This document shows positions 1-6,015 of a DNA stretch of 42,183 nt, piece after piece. This stretch comes from a virus. Numbering within the stretch: position 1 is the stretch's first letter; each line of letters opens with the position of its first letter. The notes under the pieces were generated by a model that searched no databases, was not told the origin of the DNA, and saw only the letters and a list, made by a program, of their open reading frames with translations. Location of the stretch: positions 1 to 42,183 of IMG/VR virus record IMGVR_UViG_3300011114_000884, one strand, 5' to 3'. A program made the position numbers and the translations under genes.

Positions 1-127
1 CGGGCTTGGAATCAGCCGACACAACGCGATAAACCCCGCCATGCTCAAAGACAATCTCATCTTTTCTGTCGCTCTTGAGCTTGAACGGCCCCTGCTTCAT
101 CCACGCGGGCAATCCATTGCACCAATC
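1..127. repeat. Terminal direct repeat, left copy (circular-assembly overlap)
   Basis: These 127 bases are identical to the last 127 bases of the window (42057-42183). Both copies lie inside the terminase large subunit gene, and joining them keeps its reading frame. A repeat of exactly 127 bases equals a k-mer size commonly used by short-read assemblers, so it is most simply an assembly overlap of a circular or circularly permuted molecule, not a biological terminal repeat. This origin is an inference; the identity itself is seen directly. Confidence 0.95.
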
Positions 128-478
128 ACGCACTTGGGTAAACATTGCAATGGCTTCTGGCCCCGTATGCAGCACACTGATTGCACACAGGTTGGCGTTG
201 AACATCACCTTCCACAAGATGTAAGACATGATTGCGCGCGACACGCCTGCACGCCGGAATTTGAGCACCATCGACGATCCATTCTTGATGAACGTGCGCA
301 ACGCGACCCGCTGCGCCCTTCTCAAGGCAAACCGCACCGTCTTTGACGTGTCTCTGTCCACGACTGGCAAGTAAGTCTTGCGGAAGTAGTTGTAATCCTT
401 CTTGCACCGCTCAAACTCTGCGCGCAAATCGGACTCTGACAGCGGGTTGTGAACTAGGGTTGCTTCAAGTTGGCTCAT
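1..478 (-). CDS. terL: Terminase large subunit, N-terminal part (continues at 42056)
   Basis: This is the first 159 codons of the packaging ATPase-nuclease; the rest is at 40825-42056 across the circle junction. The joined protein is 569 aa, normal for TerL. The start ATG at 478 gives MSQLEATLVH. Residues 72-82 (LKFRRAGVSRA) fit the variant Walker A seen in many phage terminases, where basic residues precede G-[IV]-S. They are followed by the usual strand and helix (VLHTGPEAIAMFTQVRDW, about 102-119). No gene lies in the 210 bases upstream, which separate it from a divergent + strand gene. The window cut makes the gene look split; there is no real truncation. Confidence 0.93.
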   Translation of the reverse strand, partial: MSQLEATLVHNPLSESDLRAEFERCKKDYNYFRKTYLPVVDRDTSKTVRFALRRAQRVALRTFIKNGSSMVLKFRRAGVSRAIMSYILWKVMFNANLCAISVLHTGPEAIAMFTQVRDWCNGLPAWMKQGPFKLKSDRKDEIVFEHGGVYRVVSADSKP

Positions 479-688
479 TGCCAAAAGTATTGCGCAACTT
501 GCCGTTTTGTGCGACAACAGGATTGCGACCACGCGCCTTGTGAAACGGGCAAACGTCGCGGCAAGGCATCATGCTTATCAATTTCCTGCACATAGCGCAG
601 CGTCTATCGGTTGCCCTTCACGGCTCGCCTTGCCCCGTGTTGCGCAGTTTCGCCCGATGGACGCTGCGCTATGCGTGGGAACTGCGCG
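479..688. promoter_or_regulatory. Divergent intergenic region with a 23-bp element shared with the terS start
   Basis: This is the 210-bp gap between terL (-) and the winged-helix gene (+). Positions 491-513 carry a 23-base element that begins TGCGCAA and ends CCGTTTTGTGCG. It recurs with 20/23 identity in inverted orientation at 2310-2332, over the first codons of the probable terS gene. No convincing protein gene fits here: the short frames present lack ribosome binding sites. A control role for one or both flanking genes is likely; the exact promoters are not clear by eye. Confidence 0.5.
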
Positions 689-1324
689 ATGACTAGACGC
701 TTTGCGTTATTGCCTGACGATTTAATCTGCGCACTAGACGGCCAAACCGTTCGCGTGCTTGGTTTGCTCGCAACTTACGCCGACTTCAAAACAGGGCAAA
801 ACGCCTTCCCCTCAATCAGCACACTCGCAACCCGCCTAAACGTCGCAGAAAACACCGTGCGGCGAGCGCTAAAACTTGGCGTTAAATCTGGCGCACTCAC
901 CGCGCACAAACACCACGGCAAAGGAATGCAGCAACAAACAACATCGTACGACTGCCTTTGGATACCTAGCGCAATCATTCCAAAAAAGGCACGAGGGGTG
1001 CAGCCCACTGAAGCCCTAGGGGTGCAGCCCACTGAAGCCTATCTAACTCAGAATACCTTACTCCCAGAACTCGGCCCTACGCTGACTGCGCCCGACTTTC
1101 GCAATGCACGGGCTTGGCGTGTTGCTAAAAGCGACGCTCAACAATTGATTATTGCTTGGAACGAACTCAATCCCATCGCAAAACACCCGCCGCTTGAGGA
1201 TGCTATTCCTGTTGCTTATCGCGACATTTGGGCCACGCACACGCCCGAACAGATGGTTGCGCTTTTACGCCCCGCAGCGCTTCGCGGTGACACGTTGATT
1301 GCCGCGCTGCGAAATAAAAGTTGA
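689..1324 (+). CDS. Winged-helix DNA-binding, replication-type protein
   Basis: A 211-aa protein. Residues about 15-75 form a winged helix typical of plasmid and phage replication initiators: VRVLGLLATYADFKTG, then SISTLATRLNVAENTVRRAL, then the wing SGALTAHKHHG. The middle is a linker holding two tandem copies of GVQPTEA, coded by a 24-bp direct repeat at 994-1039. Linkers of this style occur in phage replication (O-like) proteins. The start ATG at 689 is preceded by TGGGA and begins just before the fold; upstream in-frame codons to 611 lack fold content. It lies alone on the + strand between terS and terL, both on the - strand. It could be a replication initiator or a transcription regulator; the sequence does not separate these. 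Confidence 0.65.
   Translation: MTRRFALLPDDLICALDGQTVRVLGLLATYADFKTGQNAFPSISTLATRLNVAENTVRRALKLGVKSGALTAHKHHGKGMQQQTTSYDCLWIPSAIIPKKARGVQPTEALGVQPTEAYLTQNTLLPELGPTLTAPDFRNARAWRVAKSDAQQLIIAWNELNPIAKHPPLEDAIPVAYRDIWATHTPEQMVALLRPAALRGDTLIAALRNKS
994..1039 (+). repeat. 24-bp tandem repeat inside the winged-helix gene
   Basis: Two copies of a 24-bp unit (22 identical bases starting AGGGGTGCAGCC, at 994 and 1018) code for the repeated peptide GVQPTEA. The period is a multiple of three, so gain or loss of a copy keeps the frame and only changes linker length. Confidence 0.9.
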
Positions 1325-1699
1325 CCAGCGAAGATTTTTACCCGCACAGCCCAAATCCCATGATCACATTTTATCCGCTGAGGCGAGCTAAAACGGTAAG
1401 CTAGCGGGATTGTTTAGTAAGTGTGCGCAAATTAGGGTTGGTGGAGTTTGGATTGTAGCAATAATGCGGGGTTAGCTGAAAACCAGTTGGGAATTTTTTC
1501 GCGTCGATTGTCTGGGCTACAACTGCCGCGTCCCCCTACCCTGATCACACATTGCCCGCGCGCACCCCGCACCCGCTTGCCCCTTCCATTGCGCACAATC
1601 GCCTACGCTCACAGCCACTTAGCTATGCCACGCCACACCGCAAACAATCGGCTACGGGTATTGTCGCCCTATCTCTAACCCGCTTGCAAACCCGCGTAG
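1325..1699. other. Non-coding segment with a bulged hairpin and motif half-sites
   Basis: This 375-bp stretch lies between the 3' ends of two convergent genes and has no supported CDS. Positions 1375-1407 can fold into a 9-bp stem (CCGCT/AGCGG outside, AGCT/AGCT inside, 6-nt bulge) followed by GATTGTTT, a weak terminator candidate for the + strand gene. AAAACGGTAA (1390-1399) and TGCGCAAATTA (1424-1434) match the two halves of the 23-bp element found at 491 and 2310. Positions 1530-1690 are strongly C-rich on the + strand with degenerate repeats around CAATCGSCTACG. A replication origin or packaging site is possible but unproven. Confidence 0.4.
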
Positions 1700-2335
1700 C
1701 TAATCGGATTCAGGCTCAACTGTAAGCGTTCGGCTGGCGCGGTCTTCTTTAGCTATCTGCTCGATGTCATCGACAGCGGTGCGCCTGCCAGCCAAATCCT
1801 TTAGCCAATCAGCTAGATCGCCCATATCGCCACGGACTTGCACGCCTAGCAGGTTGGCGCGACGGGTTTCAATGTCCACGAGCGCGCGCTCGGCTGCAAT
1901 CTTGGTATTGTCGCTAGCTGTGGAATTGCGTGCAATCTTGCGCAGTCTGACGCGGGAGTCGTCTAGGCGGGCGGAGATAATTACACGCCATTGCTCAGCG
2001 TCCATCGCGTGGGCGAGGCGCTGGCGGTGGAGCATCGCGCGGAGATCTTGAGTAACGGTGTCCACGCCGATTTTAAGTTGTCGGGCGATTTCGCGTTGGC
2101 TGTAGCCATTGAGGCTAAGCTGTAGCACGCTCGACTGTCTGGCGGTTACCGCAATCTCCGTTGCCATACCATCGCCAGTCTGAGTTGGACGTGGCCCGAG
2201 GTTCGCAATTATCGGCTTTGCGATTGTCCGCCTTCTACCGTCTTTTACCTCGCCATTATCCGCCATACCCGTACAATCGCTGATTCTATTGCCAATTGCA
2301 AGCTCACCCCGCACAAAACGGTAATTTGCGCACAT
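1700..2335 (-). CDS. Probable terminase small subunit (HTH protein)
   Basis: A protein of 211 aa from the ATG at 2335; an internal ATG at 2167 would give 155 aa and contains all recognisable sequence. Residues about 66-92 form a clear helix-turn-helix (LSLNGYSQREIARQLKIG, then DTVTQDL). Next comes a helical region with IAAERALVDIETRRANLLGV. This arrangement, an HTH followed by a basic A/E/R-rich helix ending in LLG, is typical of phage small terminase subunits that bind pac/cos DNA and load the large subunit. The first 56 residues are low in structure and overlap the 23-bp regulatory element, which makes the longer start doubtful. A transcription regulator is the main alternative. It is separated from terL by an opposite-strand gene, which is unusual. 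Confidence 0.6.
   Translation of the reverse strand: MCANYRFVRGELAIGNRISDCTGMADNGEVKDGRRRTIAKPIIANLGPRPTQTGDGMATEIAVTARQSSVLQLSLNGYSQREIARQLKIGVDTVTQDLRAMLHRQRLAHAMDAEQWRVIISARLDDSRVRLRKIARNSTASDNTKIAAERALVDIETRRANLLGVQVRGDMGDLADWLKDLAGRRTAVDDIEQIAKEDRASRTLTVEPESD
2310..2332 (-). repeat. 23-bp element, inverted copy of 491-513
   Basis: Read on the - strand this begins TGCGCAAATTA and ends CCGTTTTGTGCG. It matches 491-513 at 20 of 23 positions, too long to be chance in 42 kb. A second GTGCGCAA lies 21 bp upstream on the same strand (2347-2354), about two helical turns away, which suggests a protein-binding site array at the terS start. Confidence 0.7.
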
Positions 2336-2486
2336 TTAACCAAACCTTGCGCACTTTATCCGATAGCTAATTTAGTAATACGCTGTTATTATTGAATGAA
2401 AAATAATGTTTCAATCTGGCATGATTCTCGCAATACACTTTGACCAGTGTCTAGATTGAATCTGCGGCGGGTTGCTGCGGAACTAA
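2336..2486. promoter_or_regulatory. AT-rich divergent control region between terS and the first leader gene
   Basis: This is the most AT-rich stretch of the early side. It holds an inverted repeat ATTGAA (2391-2396) / TTCAAT (2410-2415), a third ATTGAA inside the perfect palindrome GATTGAATC (2454-2462), and TTGCGCAC (2347-2354). Promoters for both flanking genes should lie here, but no -35/-10 pair stands out on either strand. Repressor operators and an origin are both possible. Confidence 0.4.
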
Positions 2487-2514
2487 GCCGGTGACACGGC
2501 AAGAGAGTAAAGAG
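2487..2514 (+). promoter_or_regulatory. GTGACA-loop leader hairpin, copy 1
   Basis: The stem is GCCG (2487-2490) with CGGC (2497-2500), closing a GTGACA loop (2491-2496). It is followed by the purine-rich AAGAGAG that must serve as the ribosome binding site for the ATG at 2515. The hairpin ends 14 nt before the start codon. The same loop, spacing and downstream purine tract precede the next three genes with different stem sequences. Confidence 0.7.
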
Positions 2515-3090
2515 ATGAATACAGATAAGAAAGTTACCTATCGTCCTGAGGCAATTGCCTTAGCAAGCGGTTTGGTTAGTCAGGGTAAGGGCGATATAAC
2601 GACTACGCGGGCAATCGTCGCGGAGAGTTTGGCGTGGTTGCAGTCGATTGACCCTTCTTACCGCCGCGAGTCTTTGAGCGATCAAGAGGTTGAGCGTATC
2701 GGCGAAATTCAGGGCGAACTTGACGAAGAACGACGCACTAGAGCCACGTTTGAAGTGCAGGTTAAAGAACTCCGTTCGCGGGTTGAATCGTCCGCAGCAG
2801 GGCATAGTGTTGCTTTGGGCCAAATCGACATGCTAACTCGTGACAATTTGGAACTGCGCAATCGGCTGTCCGCCGCGACTGCTGCGGTCAAGCCTGCGGT
2901 TGTCGCGCCTGTTATCCCGCCCCCGCCGATTAAGCCCGTTGCTGTCGCGCCGGTGGTCAAAGTTGCCCCTGTTGCGCAAGCGGGCAGCGTTGACCCGTTC
3001 GGACACCTGCCCGCACACATGCAGGCGTGGGCGCGCGCCAAGTCTGCCGCGACGTTTGCACCGTCCGCTCCTGGGATTGAAATCGACTAG
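2515..3090 (+). CDS. Coiled-coil protein with proline/valine-rich linker, unknown function
   Basis: A 191-aa protein I do not recognise. Residues 8-45 look like a small helical domain (YRPEAIALASGLVSQGKG). Residues about 62-120 are a charged coiled coil (EIQGELDEERRTRATFE). Residues about 123-155 are a Pro/Val/Ala linker (APVIPPPPIKPVAVAPVV), and the last 35 residues may be a small tail motif (FGHLPAHMQAWARAK). The ATG at 2515 was chosen because it sits after AAGAGAG; in-frame GTG at 2491 lies inside the leader hairpin loop. It is first in a group of four genes that share the GTGACA-loop leader, so probably the group is co-regulated at the RNA level. Confidence 0.75.
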   Translation: MNTDKKVTYRPEAIALASGLVSQGKGDITTTRAIVAESLAWLQSIDPSYRRESLSDQEVERIGEIQGELDEERRTRATFEVQVKELRSRVESSAAGHSVALGQIDMLTRDNLELRNRLSAATAAVKPAVVAPVIPPPPIKPVAVAPVVKVAPVAQAGSVDPFGHLPAHMQAWARAKSAATFAPSAPGIEID

Positions 3091-3104
3091 CAAGCTCGCA
3101 GGGT

Positions 3105-3134
3105 CAAGCCTCTCAGCGCAATCTGAGGGGCTTG
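3105..3134 (+). terminator. 12-bp stem hairpin after the coiled-coil gene
   Basis: CAAGCCTCTCAG (3105-3116) pairs over 12 positions, one of them G-U, with 3123-3134 around a CGCAAT loop. A second stem, CAAGC/GCTTG (3137-3141 with 3148-3152), closes a GATTTT loop directly after it. There is no long T tract, so it could be a weak terminator, an RNA processing site or part of the leader fold of the next gene. Confidence 0.5.
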
Positions 3135-3155
3135 CACAAGCGATTTTGCTTGACC

Positions 3156-3186
3156 GCCCCGTGACAAGGGCAAAAGAGAGGACACA
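3156..3186 (+). promoter_or_regulatory. GTGACA-loop leader hairpin, copy 2
   Basis: The stem is GCCC (3156-3159) with GGGC (3168-3171), and the loop is CGTGACAA. It is followed by AAAAGAGAGGA, a strong Shine-Dalgarno, and the ATG at 3187. The hairpin ends 15 nt before the start codon. The stem differs from copy 1 but pairing is kept. Confidence 0.75.
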
Positions 3187-4185
3187 ATGACAGCAGTTAC
3201 CAACTACGCGGGCACAACAGCCCCGATGAGCCGGTTCAAAGACGGCGCGGTTTTAATCCCCGAAGGCAGCGACCCCGGCGCTGTGATTATGGCGCACCCG
3301 ATTTTGGGCAGCGCAATTGAAACCGTCCCCATGATGTGCGCTAGTTTTCACCCACCCTATGTCCAGGACGTGGGCGATCGCCAGATCGTCCGCGTTGTCG
3401 ATTCAAAGGCATTGGGCGTCGTGGGCAAGCGTTACAAGGGTTTGAAGATCGCCAGTTTGGCTGGGTTGCTGACTAAATTGCATAAAGAATTTGGTTTGTC
3501 GTTTGAAACCGCGATGTTGCTCGAAAACGACACCACGTTTCTCACACAAGCCTCGCTGCGCACGTTTGACCTTGGCCCCCTAGCGTCAACTCAGCGTGCC
3601 AAACTGGACACCAACGGACGTGATTTGGTGAAGGGCTTCATGACGTTCGCCGACAACTTTGTTGGCAAGCGCAACGCCACTGTCGGCGCAGCGCACACCC
3701 GCGCGGTTTGTGAGAATACGGCGGCGGCGGCAATCGCCGAGTCAAAAGAATCGCTGTACGGCAAGCCAATTCGCCACACGGGCGATGTTGATTTGAAGCT
3801 TGACCAGTGGCACAAGGCGATTGAAGACAGCTTGCAAGCGCTGGCGCGGTTCGAGGAATTTGCGACGTGTGCCGCGCAAACCAAGGTGACGCACAGCGAC
3901 GCACAAGGTTTGATTGACCTGTTAATTCCGGTGCCGGTTGACGCGAGCCCAGTTAAGGCTCAAAGCAAGCGCGATGCGATTTATGCGGCTTTTGACAATG
4001 GCATCGGCAATTCAGGCCGCACCGCTTGGGATTTGTACAACGGCGTCACCGAGTACGCCAATTGGAGCGCACCCGTGCGCGGTGCTGACCCGCACAAGGC
4101 CCGCATGGAGTCGATTTTGTGGGACGGTTTGGGCGATTTGGTTCAGACCGCTGAAACACACTTGCGGATGTACCTGAGCCTTTAG
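3187..4185 (+). CDS. DUF932 / phage-plasmid-like protein
   Basis: A 332-aa protein. The C-terminal block TAWDLYNGVTEYANW (about 279-293) is the signature of the DUF932 family (phage/plasmid-like protein TIGR03299), as is the preceding region of alternating conserved aromatic and charged residues. The biochemical role of this family is not established; members are common on phages and plasmids and often highly variable. The start ATG at 3187 has an AGAGAGG site 7-8 nt upstream. It lies second in the four-gene leader group, with 96 bp of leader before and 116 bp after. Its length is typical for the family. Confidence 0.8.
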   Translation: MTAVTNYAGTTAPMSRFKDGAVLIPEGSDPGAVIMAHPILGSAIETVPMMCASFHPPYVQDVGDRQIVRVVDSKALGVVGKRYKGLKIASLAGLLTKLHKEFGLSFETAMLLENDTTFLTQASLRTFDLGPLASTQRAKLDTNGRDLVKGFMTFADNFVGKRNATVGAAHTRAVCENTAAAAIAESKESLYGKPIRHTGDVDLKLDQWHKAIEDSLQALARFEEFATCAAQTKVTHSDAQGLIDLLIPVPVDASPVKAQSKRDAIYAAFDNGIGNSGRTAWDLYNGVTEYANWSAPVRGADPHKARMESILWDGLGDLVQTAETHLRMYLSL

Positions 4186-4195
4186 CCGCTGAGGG

Positions 4196-4211
4196 GTCGC
4201 TGTGAAGCGAC
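4196..4211 (+). other. GNRA-capped hairpin in the third leader
   Basis: GTCGCT (4196-4201) pairs perfectly with AGCGAC (4206-4211) around a GTGA tetraloop, a standard stable RNA loop of the GNRA class. It lies 11 bases after the DUF932 stop codon and starts a 116-base non-coding leader. Confidence 0.6.
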
Positions 4212-4272
4212 TAAAGCGCCTGCGCTGTGCAGCCGGTCCCAAGCCCGGATAAAAAGCCAAGGGTACTACAAA

Positions 4273-4301
4273 GCGCTGTGACAAGCGCACAAGAGGGCCA
4301 A
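4273..4301 (+). promoter_or_regulatory. GTGACA-loop leader hairpin, copy 3
   Basis: The stem is GCGCT (4273-4277) with AGCGC (4284-4288), five pairs here, closing the loop GTGACA (4278-4283). ACAAGAGGG follows as ribosome binding site, then the ATG at 4302. The hairpin ends 13 nt before the start codon. Confidence 0.75.
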
Positions 4302-4457
4302 ATGATTAGCTTTAATTTCGCAGTCTGCATCACCGGTGGCACTGTCCGTTTCCAAACCTTGGCGCAAGCGATTGCTTTCTATGACAATTGCATGGCCGAT
4401 CGTCCCCGCTCGCTGTGGTACGGCAGCGAACGCTTGAACCGCGAACGCTACCTGTAG
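4302..4457 (+). CDS. Small hypothetical protein of the leader group
   Basis: A 51-aa protein (starts MISFNFAVCITGG, ends SLWYGSERLNRERYL). It is compact, with no membrane segment, and rich in aromatic residues toward the end. I do not recognise a family. The start at ATG 4302 is fixed by the AGAGGG site and by the leader hairpin at the same distance as in the other three genes; upstream in-frame codons run through the leader. It is third of four genes that share this leader. Confidence 0.7.
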   Translation: MISFNFAVCITGGTVRFQTLAQAIAFYDNCMADRPRSLWYGSERLNRERYL

Positions 4458-4472
4458 CCGATTGACTGCAAA

Positions 4473-4522
4473 GGGTTTGAAGCCCGCGCGGGGTGCAAGT
4501 CCCCGCATTGCAGCCGCGCAAT
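4473..4522 (+). other. Three consecutive small hairpins in the fourth leader
   Basis: GGGTT/AGCCC (4473-4477 with 4481-4485, one G-U), GCGGGG/CCCCGC (4488-4493 with 4501-4506, loop TGCAAGT) and ATTGC/GCAAT (4507-4511 with 4518-4522) follow one another directly. The 107-base leader is thus almost wholly paired before its GTGACA hairpin. Loops of the form GGG-T-n-AAG-CCC resemble a tRNA T-arm, but no cloverleaf or acceptor stem is present. Confidence 0.5.
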
Positions 4523-4533
4523 GTGCGCGCAAA

Positions 4534-4564
4534 GGCCCGTGACAAGGCCAAAGGCAGGAAACCC
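4534..4564 (+). promoter_or_regulatory. GTGACA-loop leader hairpin, copy 4
   Basis: The stem is GGCC (4534-4537) with GGCC (4546-4549) around CGTGACAA. It is followed by AAAGGCAGGA as ribosome binding site and the ATG at 4565. The hairpin ends 15 nt before the start codon. Confidence 0.72.
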
Positions 4565-5281
4565 ATGAGACCCGTAAAGAAAATCGACTTTGGTGAACCC
4601 ATCCGCAAGGAATTAGCGCAAGCGTTCAAATTCGCAACTGGTGAATCAGCAAACCAAACTTGGCAGCGAACGGTGTTGCTACAACGCTGCGGTGACATGG
4701 TGTTTGCCGTGACAACAAAAGACTGGAACATTCGCATCGCGCCGCTGTCGCCTGAAGTTGCGGAACAACTCTGCAACCTTATGCCGCAAAAGGTAACGCT
4801 GCCACCAATGTTGGCAGCGTTTGACGCGGACACCGCGCGATGTGTTTGGGGTGAAAGTGCGGATGAGGGTAGGGTCAAGCTGTATCGCGGGCGAACGGTG
4901 TTTAACCTGCACAATTTTGCGGAATATTGGCTTGACTGGCAAAATCTAATCCCGGCAATCGATACTGCGCCAAACTCGTTTTGGCTTGACCCAGCCCTTG
5001 TCGCGAAATCACTGAAACTAAAGGACGGCGCCGCAATGAATTGGCAGCAAAAGCTGCAATACAAAGCAATCTGCGATGTTGCGCGCGCGGCCAAAGACTG
5101 CGGCGCGAACGCATCACTGCATTACGGCGACGACAATCAATCTGCGATGGTGACTGCTGACGGCAAAACCATGCATATTTTAAGCGCAAATGCCGCGCCG
5201 TGGTCGGCTTTGGATGCCTGGTTTAAGCGTGGTGGAAATACCGCCGCGCAAGTCGATGACACCATGCGCAAAGCAGCATAG
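4565..5281 (+). CDS. Hypothetical protein, weak resemblance to sliding-clamp-like phage proteins
   Basis: A 238-aa protein, last of the leader group. The block around 118-140 (NFAEYWLDWQNLIP, then SFWLDPALVAKSLKL) and the later GDDNQSAMVTADGKTMHIL are placed like the 'pdwr..iP', 'n..ll.kvlk' and 'iv...g..HilmP' strands of beta-clamp-like proteins that some phages carry. That similarity is from memory and faint; no catalytic motif is visible, so the product is best called hypothetical. The start ATG at 4565 is favoured by AGGA upstream and the leader hairpin spacing. Codon use matches its neighbours. Confidence 0.65.
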   Translation: MRPVKKIDFGEPIRKELAQAFKFATGESANQTWQRTVLLQRCGDMVFAVTTKDWNIRIAPLSPEVAEQLCNLMPQKVTLPPMLAAFDADTARCVWGESADEGRVKLYRGRTVFNLHNFAEYWLDWQNLIPAIDTAPNSFWLDPALVAKSLKLKDGAAMNWQQKLQYKAICDVARAAKDCGANASLHYGDDNQSAMVTADGKTMHILSANAAPWSALDAWFKRGGNTAAQVDDTMRKAA

Positions 5282-5346
5282 TCGCCAAGGTTCGCTACAA
5301 TCTGTATCTAATCGGCTACAGATTGCAGCGGGCGAGAAGTGACCAA

Positions 5347-5466
5347 ATGAGCAAGAAGTTGGAGGTAATTTTCGGCGCACGTCTGCCAGTTCCGGCTGGG
5401 TCGGTAGCTCCCCGATTGTCACCAGACGTGCGCCGAAAAATGCTAACCAACGCAATCTGCTGCTGA
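5347..5466 (+). CDS. Possible 39-aa peptide read through a large inverted repeat
   Basis: The ATG at 5347 opens a 39-codon frame (starts MSKKLEVIFGARL, ends TNAICC, TGA at 5464). Upstream is GCGAGAAG, an acceptable but not strong ribosome site. Most of the frame lies inside the 17-bp inverted repeat described at 5369-5439, so the codons may be incidental to an RNA or DNA structure. It is not recognised as any family, and lies just before the 5477 promoter. Confidence 0.35.
   Translation: MSKKLEVIFGARLPVPAGSVAPRLSPDVRRKMLTNAICC
5369..5439. repeat. 17-bp perfect inverted repeat, three-way-junction fold
   Basis: TTTTCGGCGCACGTCTG (5369-5385) is perfectly complementary to 5423-5439. The 37-base interior holds two further small stems: CCAG/CTGG (5386-5389 with 5396-5399) and TCGG/CCGA (5401-5404 with 5412-5415). 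The whole can fold as a three-way junction. T and A runs sit on the wrong sides for a classical terminator on either strand. It ends 37 bp before the early promoter. Confidence 0.7.
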
Positions 5467-5476
5467 AAAAATAAAG

Positions 5477-5504
5477 TTGACATGTGTGTAAATACTGCTA
5501 GACT
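5477..5504 (+). promoter_or_regulatory. Sigma70-type early promoter
   Basis: A perfect -35 TTGACA (5477-5482), a 16-bp spacer and a -10 TAGACT (5499-5504) preceded by TGC, an extended -10 feature. It lies 32 bp before the GTG start of the first gene of a long overlapping operon and is the best promoter I see in the window. Confidence 0.75.
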
Positions 5505-5536
5505 GAATCAGGGCGCGATAGCCCGCGAGGCGTACA

Positions 5537-5779
5537 GTGGAAAACGAAATAACGGCCCGCGATTGCGACGTGGCTGAGTTTATTCGCAAATCCCGCGAGG
5601 CTGGCGTCACTGACGCAGCAATCGCGGTTCAATTTGGCGTGAATCCCACAACTTACCGCCGCTGCTGGTTGCGGCTGGTGGCTGCGGGGTTGGATTGCGG
5701 AAGCCCACGTAGGGCTGGGCAACCCCGGCATATTTTAGTGCTGCCCGACACGGAGCCAGTGCAATCGAGGTTGAAATGA
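5537..5779 (+). CDS. Small helix-turn-helix protein
   Basis: An 80-aa protein starting at GTG 5537, with GAGG seven bases upstream. Residues about 11-45 read as a helix-turn-helix (VAEFIRKSREAGVTDAAIAV, then FGVNPTTYRRCW). The C-terminal part is basic and without clear fold. It is first in the operon from the 5477 promoter, a place where phages often encode a regulator. It overlaps the next gene by 4 bases. DNA binding is inferred from the HTH pattern only. Confidence 0.6.
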   Translation: MENEITARDCDVAEFIRKSREAGVTDAAIAVQFGVNPTTYRRCWLRLVAAGLDCGSPRRAGQPRHILVLPDTEPVQSRLK

Positions 5780-6015
5780 TTACGCAAGAGGAAATTTGTG
5801 ACAGCTATCCCACTGAAGTTCACGATGCGCTGGACGCGATTGACCGGAACCGTGTGGCTCGCGCGCTTTGGCGCGACACCCCGCCACGGCCTTCAAATTT
5901 GCCCTCAGAGGCGCGTTTGTTTGCGTGGCGTGTCGTTGGCTGCCTGTTGGCGCTGGTGACAGTTTGCGGGGCGGTTGCGCTCGCGGATGCGTTGATTCAG
6001 ATGGTGGCGCAATGA
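5776..6015 (+). CDS. Small C-terminally anchored membrane protein
   Basis: A 79-aa protein with an acidic N-terminal part (TQEEICDSYPTEVHDALDAI) and one hydrophobic segment near the C-terminus (about 52-72, VVGCLLALVTVCGAVALADA), so tail-anchored in the inner membrane. Ribosome site GAGG stands nine bases before the ATG. It overlaps both neighbours by 4 bases, indicating translational coupling. The function is unknown; small early membrane proteins in phages often act on the host. Confidence 0.65.
   Translation: MITQEEICDSYPTEVHDALDAIDRNRVARALWRDTPPRPSNLPSEARLFAWRVVGCLLALVTVCGAVALADALIQMVAQ

Noticed and set aside
490-2354. TTGCGCAC/TTGCGCAA octamers as specific operators on their own
   Set aside because: The octamer also occurs often inside coding sequence elsewhere in the window, so only the longer 23-bp match is treated as meaningful.
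4458-4564. tRNA gene suggested by T-arm-like loops in the fourth leader
   Set aside because: No acceptor stem, D-arm or anticodon arm of correct size can be drawn; only isolated hairpins are present.
4330-5094. 254-aa open frame on the - strand opposite the 51-aa and 238-aa genes
   Set aside because: Mirror of supported + strand genes, Ser/Arg/Cys-rich composition and no ribosome site.
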